Positions 1 to 8,902 of a stretch of 64,000 nt of DNA are shown here, piece after piece. The translations under genes were made by a program, and so were the position numbers. This DNA comes from Lachnospiraceae bacterium (lineage in GTDB: Bacteria; Bacillota; Clostridia; Lachnospirales; Lachnospiraceae). The notes beneath the pieces were generated by a model. That model was given only the letters and a program-made list of their open reading frames with translations. It was not told where the DNA came from and did not search any database. Positions within the stretch are counted from its first letter, which is position 1. The number at the start of each line of letters is the position of its first letter. The stretch is taken from contig JAUNIX010000001.1 of assembly GCA_030523275.1 (NCBI GenBank), forward strand, positions 1 to 64,000. The letters run 5' to 3'.

Positions 1-6
1 GTATAT

Positions 7-79
7 GGGATCATAGCTCAGCTGGGAGAGCACCTGCCTTACAAGCAGGGGGTCACAGGTTCGAGCCCTGTTGGTCCCA
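7..79 (+). tRNA. tRNA-Val (UAC)
   Basis: Full cloverleaf: acceptor arms GGGATCA and TGGTCCC pair, the anticodon loop CTTACAA is closed by CCTGC/GCAGG and gives anticodon TAC, and the T arm is ACAGG-TTCGAGC-CCTGT. The 3' CCA is not encoded. First of three tRNAs in tandem. Confidence 0.97.
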
Positions 80-98
80 TCGTAACCAAAGGTTACAT

Positions 99-185
99 GC
101 CGGCGTGGCGGAACTGGCAGACGCACAGGACTTAAAATCCTGCGGGACTTATACTCCCGTACCGGTTCGATTCCGGTCGCCGGCA
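99..185 (+). tRNA. tRNA-Leu (UAA)
   Basis: Acceptor GCCGGCG pairs with CGCCGGC. Anticodon loop CTTAAAA gives TAA, and a long variable arm (around CGGGACTTATACTCCCG) marks a class II tRNA such as Leu. CCA is not encoded. It lies 19 bases behind tRNA-Val. Confidence 0.97.
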
Positions 186-219
186 TTCCTGTTAATTGAC
201 AACAGGCAACTGAATATTT

Positions 220-293
220 GTGGGTTTAGCTCAGCTGGATAGAGCGTTTGGCTACGGACCAAAAGGCCGGGGGTTCGAATCCTCTAACCCACG
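220..293 (+). tRNA. tRNA-Arg (ACG)
   Basis: Acceptor GTGGGTT pairs with AACCCAC. Anticodon stem TTTGG/CCAAA closes loop CTACGGA with anticodon ACG, expected to be read as inosine-CG. Last tRNA of the cluster; an intrinsic terminator follows within 10 bases. Confidence 0.97.
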
Positions 294-297
294 TAAA

Positions 298-331
298 AAA
301 AAGTTTCCTAAATATTTAGGAAACTTTTTTT
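298..331 (+). terminator. Intrinsic terminator of the tRNA cluster
   Basis: Inverted repeat AAGTTTCCTAAA/TTTAGGAAACTT followed by a run of seven T, directly behind tRNA-Arg. Confidence 0.92.
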
Positions 332-405
332 AGTTTATAAGAAATTACAATCACAATTATGTTAATATATTATTATGAATCATAGTGATTACTTTTGCTT
401 TATAA

Positions 406-468
406 ATGAATGGAAATGAATGAAATTGAATGAAAAAGCTTGAAATTGAAGGAAGAGTGTGCTATATT
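406..468 (+). promoter_or_regulatory. fruR promoter with TGAATGAAA-type repeats
   Basis: TTGAAA (440-445), 17-base spacer, TATATT (463-468). From 406 to 450 the DNA is a run of short direct repeats of the form TGAATGAAA / TGAAATTGAA (for example 421-430 and 441-450), the last overlapping the -35. Repeats of this form are the usual operators of DeoR-type fructose repressors, so autorepression is inferred. The expected start near 475 leaves a leader of only about 13 bases that just contains the AAAAGGAG ribosome site. Confidence 0.7.
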
Positions 469-487
469 ATAGAAAAGGAGTGATAGA

Positions 488-1234
488 ATGCTTACTCAGG
501 AACGTTATCAATATATTTTGAGAGTTTTGGATGATCGAAAAGCAGTATCAGTTGCAGAACTGACAAAAGAATTAAGTATCTCAGAATCAACGATTCGCAG
601 AGATTTGAATGCTCTGGCGAAAATGGGGAAACTTAATAAAGTACATGGTGGTGCTACTTATTTAGAACAACAAAATCGTGTGACCCATGAAGATCAAGTT
701 GAAATCAGAAGACGAATTTATTCTTCTAAGAAAGATGCAATTGGAAGATATGCAGCAACTTTGATTGAACCAGAAGATTTTGTGTATATTGATGCGGGAA
801 CTACAACAGTCAGCATGATTCCATATTTAAATGAGAAAAATGCGATTTATGTAACGAATGCAATGGAAATTGCTTCAAAATTAGTAAGACGTGGTTTTAC
901 GACTTATACACTGGCGGGACGTATTCGTCAAATTACAGAGGCGATTGTTGGCTGTGAAGCAGAGCAATCGATTGATAAATACCATTTTACGAAAGGTTTT
1001 TTTGGTGTAAATGGAATTTCAATCGAAGCAGGATATTCAACTCCTAACATTGAAGAGGCTAGAATAAAGGAAGTGGCTATGAAGCATTGTTATCAAGCGT
1101 TTATTCTGGCAGATAGTTCAAAATTTTCGATTAATTCATCTGTAACATTTGGGAATCTGGAAGATGCTACGATTATTACAGATAAATTAACGGATAATAT
1201 TTATAAGCAAAGTACAAATATAACACTCGTTTAG
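488..1234 (+). CDS. DeoR-family repressor, FruR-like
   Basis: A 248-residue DeoR-family regulator. An N-terminal winged helix-turn-helix (about residues 6-57, core VAELTKELSISESTIRRDL) is followed by the DeoRC sugar-phosphate sensing domain with the motif YIDAGTTTVSMIP. It starts at ATG 488 behind AAAAGGAG. The next gene, 18 bases on, is 1-phosphofructokinase, so the expected ligand is fructose 1-phosphate and the expected role is repression of this operon (inference from gene order; the family includes FruR and LacR). The fructose PTS gene fruA that normally completes the operon is not here. Confidence 0.9.
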   Translation: MLTQERYQYILRVLDDRKAVSVAELTKELSISESTIRRDLNALAKMGKLNKVHGGATYLEQQNRVTHEDQVEIRRRIYSSKKDAIGRYAATLIEPEDFVYIDAGTTTVSMIPYLNEKNAIYVTNAMEIASKLVRRGFTTYTLAGRIRQITEAIVGCEAEQSIDKYHFTKGFFGVNGISIEAGYSTPNIEEARIKEVAMKHCYQAFILADSSKFSINSSVTFGNLEDATIITDKLTDNIYKQSTNITLV

Positions 1235-1252
1235 TAAGAAAGGAAAAGGGCT

Positions 1253-2155
1253 ATGATTTACACGGTAACATTTAATCCAGCAATTGATTATGTAGTAAAA
1301 GTTGATAATTTGACATTGGGCATGGTAAATCGAACAACACAGGAAGATATTTACTATGGAGGAAAAGGAATTAATGTATCGATCGTATTGAATAATCTGG
1401 GAATTAATAGTACAGCATTAGGCTTTGTGGCAGGCTTTACGGGCAGAGAAATTTCAGATGGGGTAGAAGCAATGGGCGTTACATCTGATTTTATTCCTTT
1501 AAGAGAAGGGCTTTCACGAATTAATGTGAAAATTAAATCACAGGAAGAGAGCGAGATCAATGGACAGGGACCATTAATCCATGATGATGAATTGGAAAAA
1601 TTATATCAGAAATTGGATGAAATTCAGGATGGTGATATCCTTGTATTAGCAGGAAGTATACCAAATACATTACCAGAAGACATCTATGAAAAAATTATGG
1701 CTCGTTTACAGAATAAAGATATTAAAATCGTTGTGGATGCAACAAAAGATTTACTTTTAAATGTGTTGAAATATCATCCATTTATGATTAAACCGAATAA
1801 TCATGAATTAGGAGAGATGTTTGGCGTTGTTTTAAAAACAAATGATGAAATTATTACGTATGCGAAAGAGTTACAGAAGCGTGGGGCAAGGAATGTATTA
1901 ATTTCTATGGCCGGAGACGGAGCTATTTTAGTAACAGAAGACGGACAAACTCATATTTCTGCAACGCCAAAAGGAACGGTAAAGAATTCGGTTGGAGCCG
2001 GTGATTCGATGGTAGCAGGCTTTGTTGCAGGATATTTAAAAAATCATAAATATGAAGAAGCCTTAAAAATGGGAATTGCAACAGGCAGTGCAAGTGCATT
2101 TTCGGAAGGATTGGCAACAAAAGAAGCAATTTATCAATTGTTAGAAAATATGTAG
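1253..2155 (+). CDS. fruK: 1-phosphofructokinase (PfkB family)
   Basis: A 300-residue ribokinase/PfkB-family kinase that would phosphorylate fructose 1-phosphate to fructose 1,6-bisphosphate. Visible marks are the N-terminal TFNPAIDYVV start typical of FruK/LacC, the PfkB signature YGGKGINVSIVLNNLG near residues 35-50, and the C-terminal catalytic motif VGAGDS with Asp251 as the base. Length is standard. It is co-directional with and 18 bases behind the FruR-like gene; a terminator follows at 2217. LacC (tagatose-6-phosphate kinase) is the main alternative, less likely beside a FruR-type regulator. Confidence 0.92.
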   Translation: MIYTVTFNPAIDYVVKVDNLTLGMVNRTTQEDIYYGGKGINVSIVLNNLGINSTALGFVAGFTGREISDGVEAMGVTSDFIPLREGLSRINVKIKSQEESEINGQGPLIHDDELEKLYQKLDEIQDGDILVLAGSIPNTLPEDIYEKIMARLQNKDIKIVVDATKDLLLNVLKYHPFMIKPNNHELGEMFGVVLKTNDEIITYAKELQKRGARNVLISMAGDGAILVTEDGQTHISATPKGTVKNSVGAGDSMVAGFVAGYLKNHKYEEALKMGIATGSASAFSEGLATKEAIYQLLENM

Positions 2156-2216
2156 GATTTTTGTTATAATTTTGTCATATTAGGAAAAATAAATATAAAA
2201 AATCGGTAATTTAGAC

Positions 2217-2246
2217 AAAAGAGTTCTTAATTAAGGGCTCTTTTTC
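2217..2246 (+). terminator. Intrinsic terminator after fruK
   Basis: AAAAGAGTTC / GGGCTCTTTT stem around TTAATTAA, ending in a T run. Confidence 0.85.
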
Positions 2247-2355
2247 TTTACAGAAATATTGAAACGTGATAAAATAAAAATGTTTTGTAGGTTAAATGTG
2301 AAATAAAAATGTAATATTTTTTTAAAATAAACGTAAGATGAGCGGAGGAGGATGT

Positions 2356-3027
2356 ATGAAAAGAAATATAATGAGATTTGTGTCACTTAGCATGGTTGCT
2401 GTACTAAGCTTTGGGGTATTAATGACAACAGGACAAAAAGATGTATCTGCAGACACAGCGGATAATGTGGTACAAGAGGTACAAGAAATACAAGAGGCAC
2501 AGGATGAAGTGACATCTATGGATGAAGTAAACTATGACGTTTCAGATACTCTGAAACAGGTAGAAAGTGTTCTTGATCAAACTGAGGGAGTTACTGATTC
2601 GATTGATGCTCCGATTATTACGATAGATCCAACGGCTCAACCTAAGAAGACAACAACCAAAAAGTCAAAACCAACGGGGAAAGATGTTGTAAAATATGCG
2701 AAAAAGTTTGTTGGTAACAAATATAAATGGGGTGGAACTAGTTTGACAAAAGGTGCAGATTGCTCTGGTTTTACACAGTCTGTATATAAACATTTTGGAT
2801 ATAAACTTCCAAGAACATCTTCTGCTCAGCGTAAAGCAGGAAAAGGTGTAAAAGTATCTCAGCGTAAGGCTGGAGATCTTATTTGTTATTCTGGTCATGT
2901 TGCCATCTATATGGGTAGTAATAAAATTGTACATGCAAGTAATTCAAAACCTTATCCAAAAGGTGGAATTAAGATTTCTCGTTATAACTATAGAAAAATT
3001 AAAGCGGTTAGAAGAATCATCAAATAG
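2356..3027 (+). CDS. Secreted NlpC/P60 peptidoglycan hydrolase
   Basis: A 223-residue exported cell-wall hydrolase. A signal peptide (KRNIMRF then a hydrophobic stretch to about residue 27) leads into a low-complexity acidic linker with Gln-Glu-Val repeats, a Lys/Thr-rich segment, and a C-terminal NlpC/P60 domain (about residues 108-223). The catalytic triad is visible: Cys136 in ADCSGF, His181 in GHVAIYMG, and His193 in VHASN. The family cleaves stem-peptide bonds, usually gamma-D-Glu-diamino acid. An earlier in-frame ATG at 2338 was rejected because GGAGGAGG (2343-2350) lies inside that extension and sits correctly before ATG 2356. Stand-alone gene. Confidence 0.93.
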   Translation: MKRNIMRFVSLSMVAVLSFGVLMTTGQKDVSADTADNVVQEVQEIQEAQDEVTSMDEVNYDVSDTLKQVESVLDQTEGVTDSIDAPIITIDPTAQPKKTTTKKSKPTGKDVVKYAKKFVGNKYKWGGTSLTKGADCSGFTQSVYKHFGYKLPRTSSAQRKAGKGVKVSQRKAGDLICYSGHVAIYMGSNKIVHASNSKPYPKGGIKISRYNYRKIKAVRRIIK

Positions 3028-3093
3028 TATGATTTATACAATTTATACAAAAAAGTCGAAAGATATGACAAAAAATATATGCAAAATAACATA

Positions 3094-3122
3094 TTGCATT
3101 TCTGCTTTTTGTCATGTATAAT
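3094..3122 (+). promoter_or_regulatory. Promoter of tRNA-Gln
   Basis: TTGCAT (3094-3099), 17-base spacer, TATAAT (3117-3122), about 48 bases before the tRNA. Confidence 0.75.
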
Positions 3123-3170
3123 ACATAAAGTACTGAGGCGCTGGACAAGCAACAAGGTACTTCATAGTGT

Positions 3171-3242
3171 TGGGCTATCGCCAAATGGTAAGGCCCTGGA
3201 TTCTGATTCCAGTATCTGCAGGTTCGAATCCTGCTAGCCCAG
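3171..3242 (+). tRNA. tRNA-Gln (CUG)
   Basis: Acceptor TGGGCTA pairs with TAGCCCA. The anticodon loop TTCTGAT is closed by CTGGA/TCCAG, giving CTG. The first base U and discriminator G are typical of tRNA-Gln. Single-gene transcription unit with its own promoter and terminator. Confidence 0.96.
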
Positions 3243-3247
3243 CTTTT

Positions 3248-3277
3248 AAAGACACAGCAAACGCTGTGTCTTTTTTT
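3248..3277 (+). terminator. Intrinsic terminator of tRNA-Gln
   Basis: GACACAGC / GCTGTGTC stem with AAAC loop and a seven-T run. Confidence 0.95.
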
Positions 3278-3371
3278 CTATCTAATGCAAAGTTCTACTT
3301 GTTCTTTTATCTAGCAATTTCTTTTATAGCAATTCCTAATAAATGAATTTCAAGTTTCGTATTTATCATTC

Positions 3372-3432
3372 TTGACAAATATATGTATCGATGTTATTCT
3401 GACTGTATTACTTGTAGTGATACAGATAATAC
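3372..3432 (+). promoter_or_regulatory. Promoter and palindromic operator of the GntR-ABC operon
   Basis: TTGACA (3372-3377), 17-base spacer, TATTCT (3395-3400). Directly downstream, 3405-3432 is a 28-base near-palindrome with arms GTATTACTTGTA and TACAGATAATAC. YtrA-type regulators bind such sites, so it is most likely the autoregulatory operator. Confidence 0.75.
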
Positions 3433-3448
3433 GGATTGGAGGGAAAGG

Positions 3449-3832
3449 ATGTTTCAATTAGATTTTCTAAGTAGCGTACCTATTTATGAGCAGTTAATGC
3501 GTAAGATAAAAGAAAATATTATGAAAGGATATTTGAAACCAGGAGATACTCTTCCTTCTGTTAGGAAGATGGCGAGAGACTTGAATGTTACACCAAATAC
3601 TGTACAGAAGGCATATCGGATGTTAGAGCAAGAACAAGTTATTGTCACTGTACGGGGAAAAGGGGCGTTTGTGGCAAATAAAAAACCAGTAATTGATAAT
3701 CGACAGAAAATAGAAGATTTAAATCGACAGATAAAACCACTCGTAATGGAATTGTTGTATACAGGTATGAGTAAGGAAGATATTATACAAATAATCGAAG
3801 AAATTTGTTCTGAAATAAAGGAGGGAAAATAA
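3449..3832 (+). CDS. GntR-family regulator, YtrA subfamily
   Basis: A 127-residue regulator: winged helix-turn-helix of the GntR type (IYEQLMRKIKENIMKGYLKPGDTLPSVR start, recognition region NVTPNTVQKAYRMLEQE, turn VRGKGAFV) and a short C-terminal helical dimerization tail. This is the small YtrA architecture that has no ligand domain. Start at 3449 follows GGAGGGAAAGG; the upstream in-frame ATG at 3383 lies inside the promoter/operator and was rejected. Its stop overlaps the ATG of the ABC ATPase (TAATG), so it heads the operon and probably represses it. Confidence 0.93.
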   Translation: MFQLDFLSSVPIYEQLMRKIKENIMKGYLKPGDTLPSVRKMARDLNVTPNTVQKAYRMLEQEQVIVTVRGKGAFVANKKPVIDNRQKIEDLNRQIKPLVMELLYTGMSKEDIIQIIEEICSEIKEGK

Positions 3833-4710
3833 TGATTCAAATCAGAAACTTATACAAAGGGTATGGTAACGAACCAGTACTTAAAAATATTTCATTGCAT
3901 GTAGAAAAAGGAAGTATACATGGATTGATCGGCCGTAATGGTTCGGGAAAAACGACGATGATCAAGTGTTTGACTGGTATTTATAAACAGGATAAGGGTG
4001 ATATTCGTGTTTGTGGAGAAGAAATATTTGATAATCCAACAGTAAAAGCCAAGATTGGGTATGTGGCAGATCGAAATGAATATTTTCCCAATTATCGTAT
4101 TTATGAGATGGTTGATTTATTTGAAGAGTTATATCCAAGTTTTTCTAGAGAAGATTTCAACGATTATAATGAGGCAATGGCACTAGATGATAGAAAATTG
4201 ATCAAACAGCTTTCAAAAGGACAAAAAATGAGACTGGCGATTATTTTGAATTTGTCTATTCATCCACAAATATTGATTTTGGATGAACCAACAGAGGGAT
4301 TAGATGCAATTGCAAAACGTCAGGTCATGGATTTTATCATCAGTGAAGTAGAAGAAAGGGAAATGACAGTATTTGTTACTTCTCACCATCTTCAGGAATT
4401 AGAAAATTTTTGTGATAGCATTACGATGATCCGGGATGGCAAAATTGTGACCAGTGGAAGTATTGATGATATGAAAGAGTCCGTAACAAAACTGCAAGTT
4501 GTGATGGAAAAAGGACTTCCTCATGGATTTGACCAATGGAATGGTGTTTTGCACTATTCAAATCTTGGAAGCATTTATACAATCGTATGGAAAGATTTTG
4601 ATGAAGATAAGAAAGAAGCACTGCGATTGGCTGGTGCAAGTTTGGTCGAGGAAATACCAATTTCGTTAGAGGAAATATTCCTCTATGAAAATCGGGGACA
4701 GGAGGCATAA
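3832..4710 (+). CDS. ABC transporter ATP-binding protein
   Basis: A 292-residue ATPase subunit. Walker A GRNGSGKT at residues 34-41, signature LSKGQKMRLAI, Walker B ILILDEP with Asp151/Glu152, and a switch His in TSHHLQE. The C-terminal 80 residues beyond the nucleotide-binding domain resemble the extra domain of YtrB/CcmA-like exporters. It overlaps the regulator by one base and its permease by one base (TAATG both times), so coupled translation is expected. Family members export antimicrobial peptides or lipids; the substrate here is unknown. Confidence 0.92.
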   Translation: MIQIRNLYKGYGNEPVLKNISLHVEKGSIHGLIGRNGSGKTTMIKCLTGIYKQDKGDIRVCGEEIFDNPTVKAKIGYVADRNEYFPNYRIYEMVDLFEELYPSFSREDFNDYNEAMALDDRKLIKQLSKGQKMRLAIILNLSIHPQILILDEPTEGLDAIAKRQVMDFIISEVEEREMTVFVTSHHLQELENFCDSITMIRDGKIVTSGSIDDMKESVTKLQVVMEKGLPHGFDQWNGVLHYSNLGSIYTIVWKDFDEDKKEALRLAGASLVEEIPISLEEIFLYENRGQEA

Positions 4711-5840
4711 TGAAGCGATATTATTTTAAACAAAATATAAGTATTTTTATATCTGCTATCATCATTGCATTTCTTTATATCACGATGATAGATTGGGAGT
4801 GGAGAGGGAAGACGACGGAAAATATTCTGGAAATTGTGACAAATTATATGAGATATCTGGAACTTTGGATTGGTATTGCAGCAATAGCGATTACAGGGCG
4901 ATATTTTCGATTTGTTAAGGAACAGCAGGAAGGTGACTTTTTATATACTGTACCGATTTTGAGAGTATCTTTATGGAAAAATCAATGGATTGCGGCTACA
5001 TGCACAATCATGGGTACTTGGTGTATAGCAATGTTATTGTTTTTTGTGAGTGGAGGTTCCTATTTAAAGAGTGTGAAAATAGGATGGTTGCTGCTCAGTG
5101 TAATTGCCCATAGTCTAGTGGATATTTGGTTATTGACCCTTAGTATGTGGTTACAGACAAAAATAAAAAGTAGCCGCAAAGCGTCAGCTGCAATTTTTGG
5201 TGGATTATTTTTGGTCATTTTATTACTTGGAGAAATTTCCAAATGGATGATTGCATATTTGCATGACATGGGAATTGGCTTATTTGCTGTGATACATAAT
5301 GCAGTGGATACTTTTTTGTATTCACATCAGACAATGAATGTGTTCTATAAAGTCGCAAAGGCAGAAATTGGATTTGACCATGATTTTAGCTGGCAAGTGA
5401 GTCATTATGGAATGATTTATATTGGTATTACCGCAATATTGGTGGTGTCAGCAGTGTTAATGATCAGGGATGCTTTTCGAAATAGTGAATATTTTCCAAA
5501 TGTAAAAAAATTACCGATGCTATATGGCATTTGTGCCATTTGGTCTGTTATTTTTACAATCATAAACGAAGTGTTTTTGAGGAAGATAGCATTCAATACA
5601 CAAAATTTTATTATTTACAATTTCGAGGAGAGTGTAAACGCACATCCGGATTTAGGCGTCGATAATTTACAACTTTCTTGTTTTAGCTTTTATGAATATA
5701 ATCATTGGCAGTTTGATTTGCAATCTGCAATGTTTATACTCATACTAAGTATTTTTATTACCGCTTTTATTGTTTATGTTTGGAGAAAACGCAATGTCAT
5801 TTTTGCAAATTGGAAACGAAAAGGGGAGATCAAGGGATGA
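4710..5840 (+). CDS. ABC transporter membrane subunit
   Basis: A 376-residue integral membrane protein with an N-terminal segment at residues 9-27, further hydrophobic helices through about residue 180, then a soluble stretch and a C-terminal membrane segment (ILILSIFITAFIVYVW). It has no recognisable catalytic motif. Position directly behind the ATPase (TAATG overlap) and overlap with the next membrane gene support an ABC-2-like permease in a YtrB/C/D-like exporter. Product name is inferred from context. Confidence 0.78.
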   Translation: MKRYYFKQNISIFISAIIIAFLYITMIDWEWRGKTTENILEIVTNYMRYLELWIGIAAIAITGRYFRFVKEQQEGDFLYTVPILRVSLWKNQWIAATCTIMGTWCIAMLLFFVSGGSYLKSVKIGWLLLSVIAHSLVDIWLLTLSMWLQTKIKSSRKASAAIFGGLFLVILLLGEISKWMIAYLHDMGIGLFAVIHNAVDTFLYSHQTMNVFYKVAKAEIGFDHDFSWQVSHYGMIYIGITAILVVSAVLMIRDAFRNSEYFPNVKKLPMLYGICAIWSVIFTIINEVFLRKIAFNTQNFIIYNFEESVNAHPDLGVDNLQLSCFSFYEYNHWQFDLQSAMFILILSIFITAFIVYVWRKRNVIFANWKRKGEIKG

Positions 5841-6949
5841 AAAAGAAATATTTATGGACCAGAGAAAATTATTGGTTAAACTTGATTACGATGATAATGT
5901 GTGCTGGCAGCATATTCTTTATTAAATTATTTTCGAATATACTTGAGTCGGATGTAGAATATTTGTATGATTTCTCAGATAGAATTGGAGTTAATGAAAT
6001 TGGAAATCGAATAGCTAATTCTTGCTTTTCAGATTATATGGAATTGGCAAATATATGGTATCTGTGTATGTTGTTGGGCATTGCGGTAATCAGTATCTGC
6101 CTTTTTCAGGATATGAAGGCAAAAGAGACACAGGAATGGATGGTTACATTGCCAGTTACGAATAGGGAGGTTTTTTGGCATAAATGGTTGAGGGGAATGA
6201 TTGCTTATACAATACCATTTTTAGTCTATATTGCAGGAATTTTAACCGTTCATCAACGCAATATTATATGGATTCGTGGTCGGTATCTATTAGACATTAA
6301 CTGGAAATTCTTGTTGATACAAGAGCAGCCGATGAGCTATTTAAAAGTATTTGGGATGTTATGGCTTTGGGCAACATCTTGTTATTGCATTTTCTTTTTT
6401 ATACAAGTTGTCTGCAAAAAAGGGATACTGGCTGCGATGATTAGTTTTGGAATCTTATTGACGCCAATTTATACGGCAACGGTTTTGTATAGAGTAGATG
6501 TTTTAAATAGCTATTTGGGAGATAAGGGTGATTTTATTTATCAGATATTCTTATTTCCACTTAATGACAATACTTTTGAAGAAAAGGGTTGGTTGTTTTA
6601 TCCGGAAGCTTATATGCAGAGGTCCTATTCACATATTACAAGTGATTTATATATTGTCCGTATAAGCGATTTGTTTATCGTTGCAATCGTGGTGATTGTT
6701 TGTCTTTTCTTATCTTACCGATATTTTGATCGTATGATGCAGCAGACGCAACCGGGAATTTTTTCTATTTGTTGGACACGCTATGCTATTTTAGCGGGAT
6801 TTGGTTTATGTGTCGGTATGGGACTTTTCATGAATCTTTGTGTTTATCACAATGTTGTTAATAGAGGAATTTTTGTATTTGGAACTTTGATTTTTACTGT
6901 TGCATTCACGCTGATAGTAGATAAATTGATGAAAAGGAGGGGATATTAG
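5837..6949 (+). CDS. Second ABC transporter membrane subunit
   Basis: A 370-residue polytopic membrane protein that starts at ATG 5837, overlapping the previous stop (ATGA). A longer reading from 5780 would invade the preceding gene and has no ribosome site. The segment DMKAKETQEWMVTLPVTNREVFWHKWL resembles the cytoplasmic coupling region of ABC-2 permeases where a substrate exporter is rearranged (TLPVTR-type motif). Likely pairs with the preceding permease and the ATPase. Confidence 0.78.
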   Translation: MKKKYLWTRENYWLNLITMIMCAGSIFFIKLFSNILESDVEYLYDFSDRIGVNEIGNRIANSCFSDYMELANIWYLCMLLGIAVISICLFQDMKAKETQEWMVTLPVTNREVFWHKWLRGMIAYTIPFLVYIAGILTVHQRNIIWIRGRYLLDINWKFLLIQEQPMSYLKVFGMLWLWATSCYCIFFFIQVVCKKGILAAMISFGILLTPIYTATVLYRVDVLNSYLGDKGDFIYQIFLFPLNDNTFEEKGWLFYPEAYMQRSYSHITSDLYIVRISDLFIVAIVVIVCLFLSYRYFDRMMQQTQPGIFSICWTRYAILAGFGLCVGMGLFMNLCVYHNVVNRGIFVFGTLIFTVAFTLIVDKLMKRRGY

Positions 6950-8280
6950 TGATAAGTTTAGGCTTATTTATGGTTATTGTTTTTGCTGTATGTACGACAA
7001 TTATTTTCTTTGCATCTACAAAATTAAATCTACTATATACAAAAGAACAGCGGAATCGTATTAGAAAGATTAGTATGTTATTGAACATCGTAATTTTAGC
7101 TGTAAGTTTTCTTGGGGCTGTCTCCTATAAAGGGCCTGTGGATGAATTGGGAAAAAATAAAATAAATTTAAAAACAGCAACAAGGGAAGATTGGACACAG
7201 GGAGAAAATAAACAATATGTGGAACAGGCATTGAAAATATATGATATTATGGCATACTATCCACATTCTGATATGGTGGGTAGGGAAGATTTTCTCGAGG
7301 CTTTAAGCATGTCTGCATCCAATTTTATAAAAGAATATACAAAATCTCATAATAAAGTAACCTCAGATGATTATTTCAATCCTAATATAGAAAGATTACA
7401 ACTGTTTTTTGATCTTTCACAACAAAATGAATACAAAAAATTATATGAAAAAACAGATTATGGAACCTTTTGTTGAACGGATGCAATAAGTGATGAAGAT
7501 CCAGAAAGATTTACTTACCAGGTGAAAGGAAATGTGGTGCTTTGTTATTGTAAACAGCACAAAACACTGGAAAATATCTTACCTTATCATTTATATGAGA
7601 TGAAGATTGTTAAAGAGTTAGAGAAAAATGGATTGCCAGGACTTGGTGGATGGCTAAAAAAACAGGAAGATTCAGGAATCACTGTTGAGACAAAAGATCA
7701 TCAAAAAATTATCATTAATGCTCAAATGGATGCATATGATGAAGAGAACATCAATGGAGTCACTGTAGGTTATAATGATATGGGGCTTATGCTTCAATTT
7801 AACAGTTGCCTGGGAACTCGGTATCGTTATATTGACGATATGAAAAAATCAGTGGATAAAATTGGCTGGAGCACGGATGATATTATGGAAGATGGGTATG
7901 AAAAAGGGATTTTGTGTCATGCCACAAATACATCGATCAAGAAATTAAAAGAAGAAGAATGTAATCTGACCCCAATCGCAGAACTTGTGATGGATAAAAA
8001 CAACGTAAAACAGTTATGTTTCAACATTACACGATATGATGCCAAGAAGGGAAGCAAATTAATCGTAAACAATGAACAGGAAATTTATCAAATGTTAAAG
8101 TTGATTGGTATGAAGGATGATAAAGCTTTAGAATTGATAAAAGAGCTGAAATGTGTGACAAAGACAGAGACAGGGAGTAAAGATGGTTTTGCATGGAGTC
8201 TTTCTCTGGGAGAAACTCTATCATATGTAAATGAGAATGTTGATTGTAATACTTATGTATTGAAGCTTTCAAAAGAATAA
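6949..8280 (+). pseudogene. Operon-terminal membrane protein with in-frame stop
   Basis: A single reading frame runs from GTG 6949 (behind AAAAGGAGGGG, overlapping the previous stop) to 8280, interrupted by one TGA at 7474-7476. On both sides the frame, codon use and composition are continuous: ...KKLYEKTDYGTFC, stop, TDAISDEDPERFTYQVKGNV... The first part (175 residues) has two N-terminal membrane helices; the second part (about 250 residues from a possible GTG restart at 7522) is soluble and acidic. I do not recognise the family. It would be a 443-residue accessory protein of the ABC system. Either a recent nonsense mutation, a sequencing error, or two separately translated halves. Confidence 0.75.
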
Positions 8281-8336
8281 TGACATTTAAAAAATGATTT
8301 GTTACAATGGCCTTTGAGGAAAGGCAGGTAACAAAG

Positions 8337-8894
8337 ATGAAACATTTAATTTTGGCCTCAGGGTCACCAAGAAGAAAAGAAATATTAGAACAAGTGGGAC
8401 TTGATTTTTGTGTACTTCCAAGCGATGTCGAGGAGATAATCACAAAACAGGTCCCTTCTGACATTGTAATGGAACTTTCAAAGCAAAAAGCAGAAGATGT
8501 ATGGGAAAAATTAGATGACAAAAAACATATAGTCCTGGGAGCGGATACAGTGGTTGCTTATGATGGAAAAATTCTGGGCAAACCAAAGGACGTTGAAGAT
8601 GCAAAAGCGATGCTTCGTATGTTGAGTGGAGAGAAACATTCGGTTTATACAGGGGTAACCTTAGTGAGTGAAAATGGTTTGGAGACTTTTTTTGAGGAGA
8701 CATTAGTAGAGTTTTATGAAATGACAGAAGAAGAAATTAATGTCTATGTAGCGACTGGAGAACCGATGGACAAAGCAGGCGCTTATGGAATTCAGGGGAA
8801 AGCAGCCGCTTTTATCAAAGGAATTGAGGGCGACTATTATAATGTCGTCGGCTTGCCGATTGCAAAAACTTTAAAATTTTTACAGAAAATGTAA
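8337..8894 (+). CDS. Maf family nucleotide pyrophosphatase
   Basis: A 185-residue house-cleaning enzyme that hydrolyses non-canonical nucleoside triphosphates (family substrates dTTP/UTP and modified forms). Diagnostic motifs: N-terminal ASGSPRRKEIL, central ADTVVAYDGKILGKPKDVEDA, and C-terminal YGIQGKAAAFIKGIEGDYYNVVGLP. The start at 8337 removes ten residues compared with the longest frame; the Maf fold begins at MKHLILASGSPR, and AGGAAAGG lies upstream. Unlinked by operon overlap to its neighbours. Confidence 0.95.
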   Translation: MKHLILASGSPRRKEILEQVGLDFCVLPSDVEEIITKQVPSDIVMELSKQKAEDVWEKLDDKKHIVLGADTVVAYDGKILGKPKDVEDAKAMLRMLSGEKHSVYTGVTLVSENGLETFFEETLVEFYEMTEEEINVYVATGEPMDKAGAYGIQGKAAAFIKGIEGDYYNVVGLPIAKTLKFLQKM

Positions 8895-8902
8895 AGTTAT
8901 AC

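Noticed and set aside
7474-7476. Selenocysteine at the in-frame TGA
   Set aside because: The TGA follows a Cys codon in a gene with no redox motif, and no clear SECIS hairpin is visible just downstream. A nonsense mutation or split gene is simpler.
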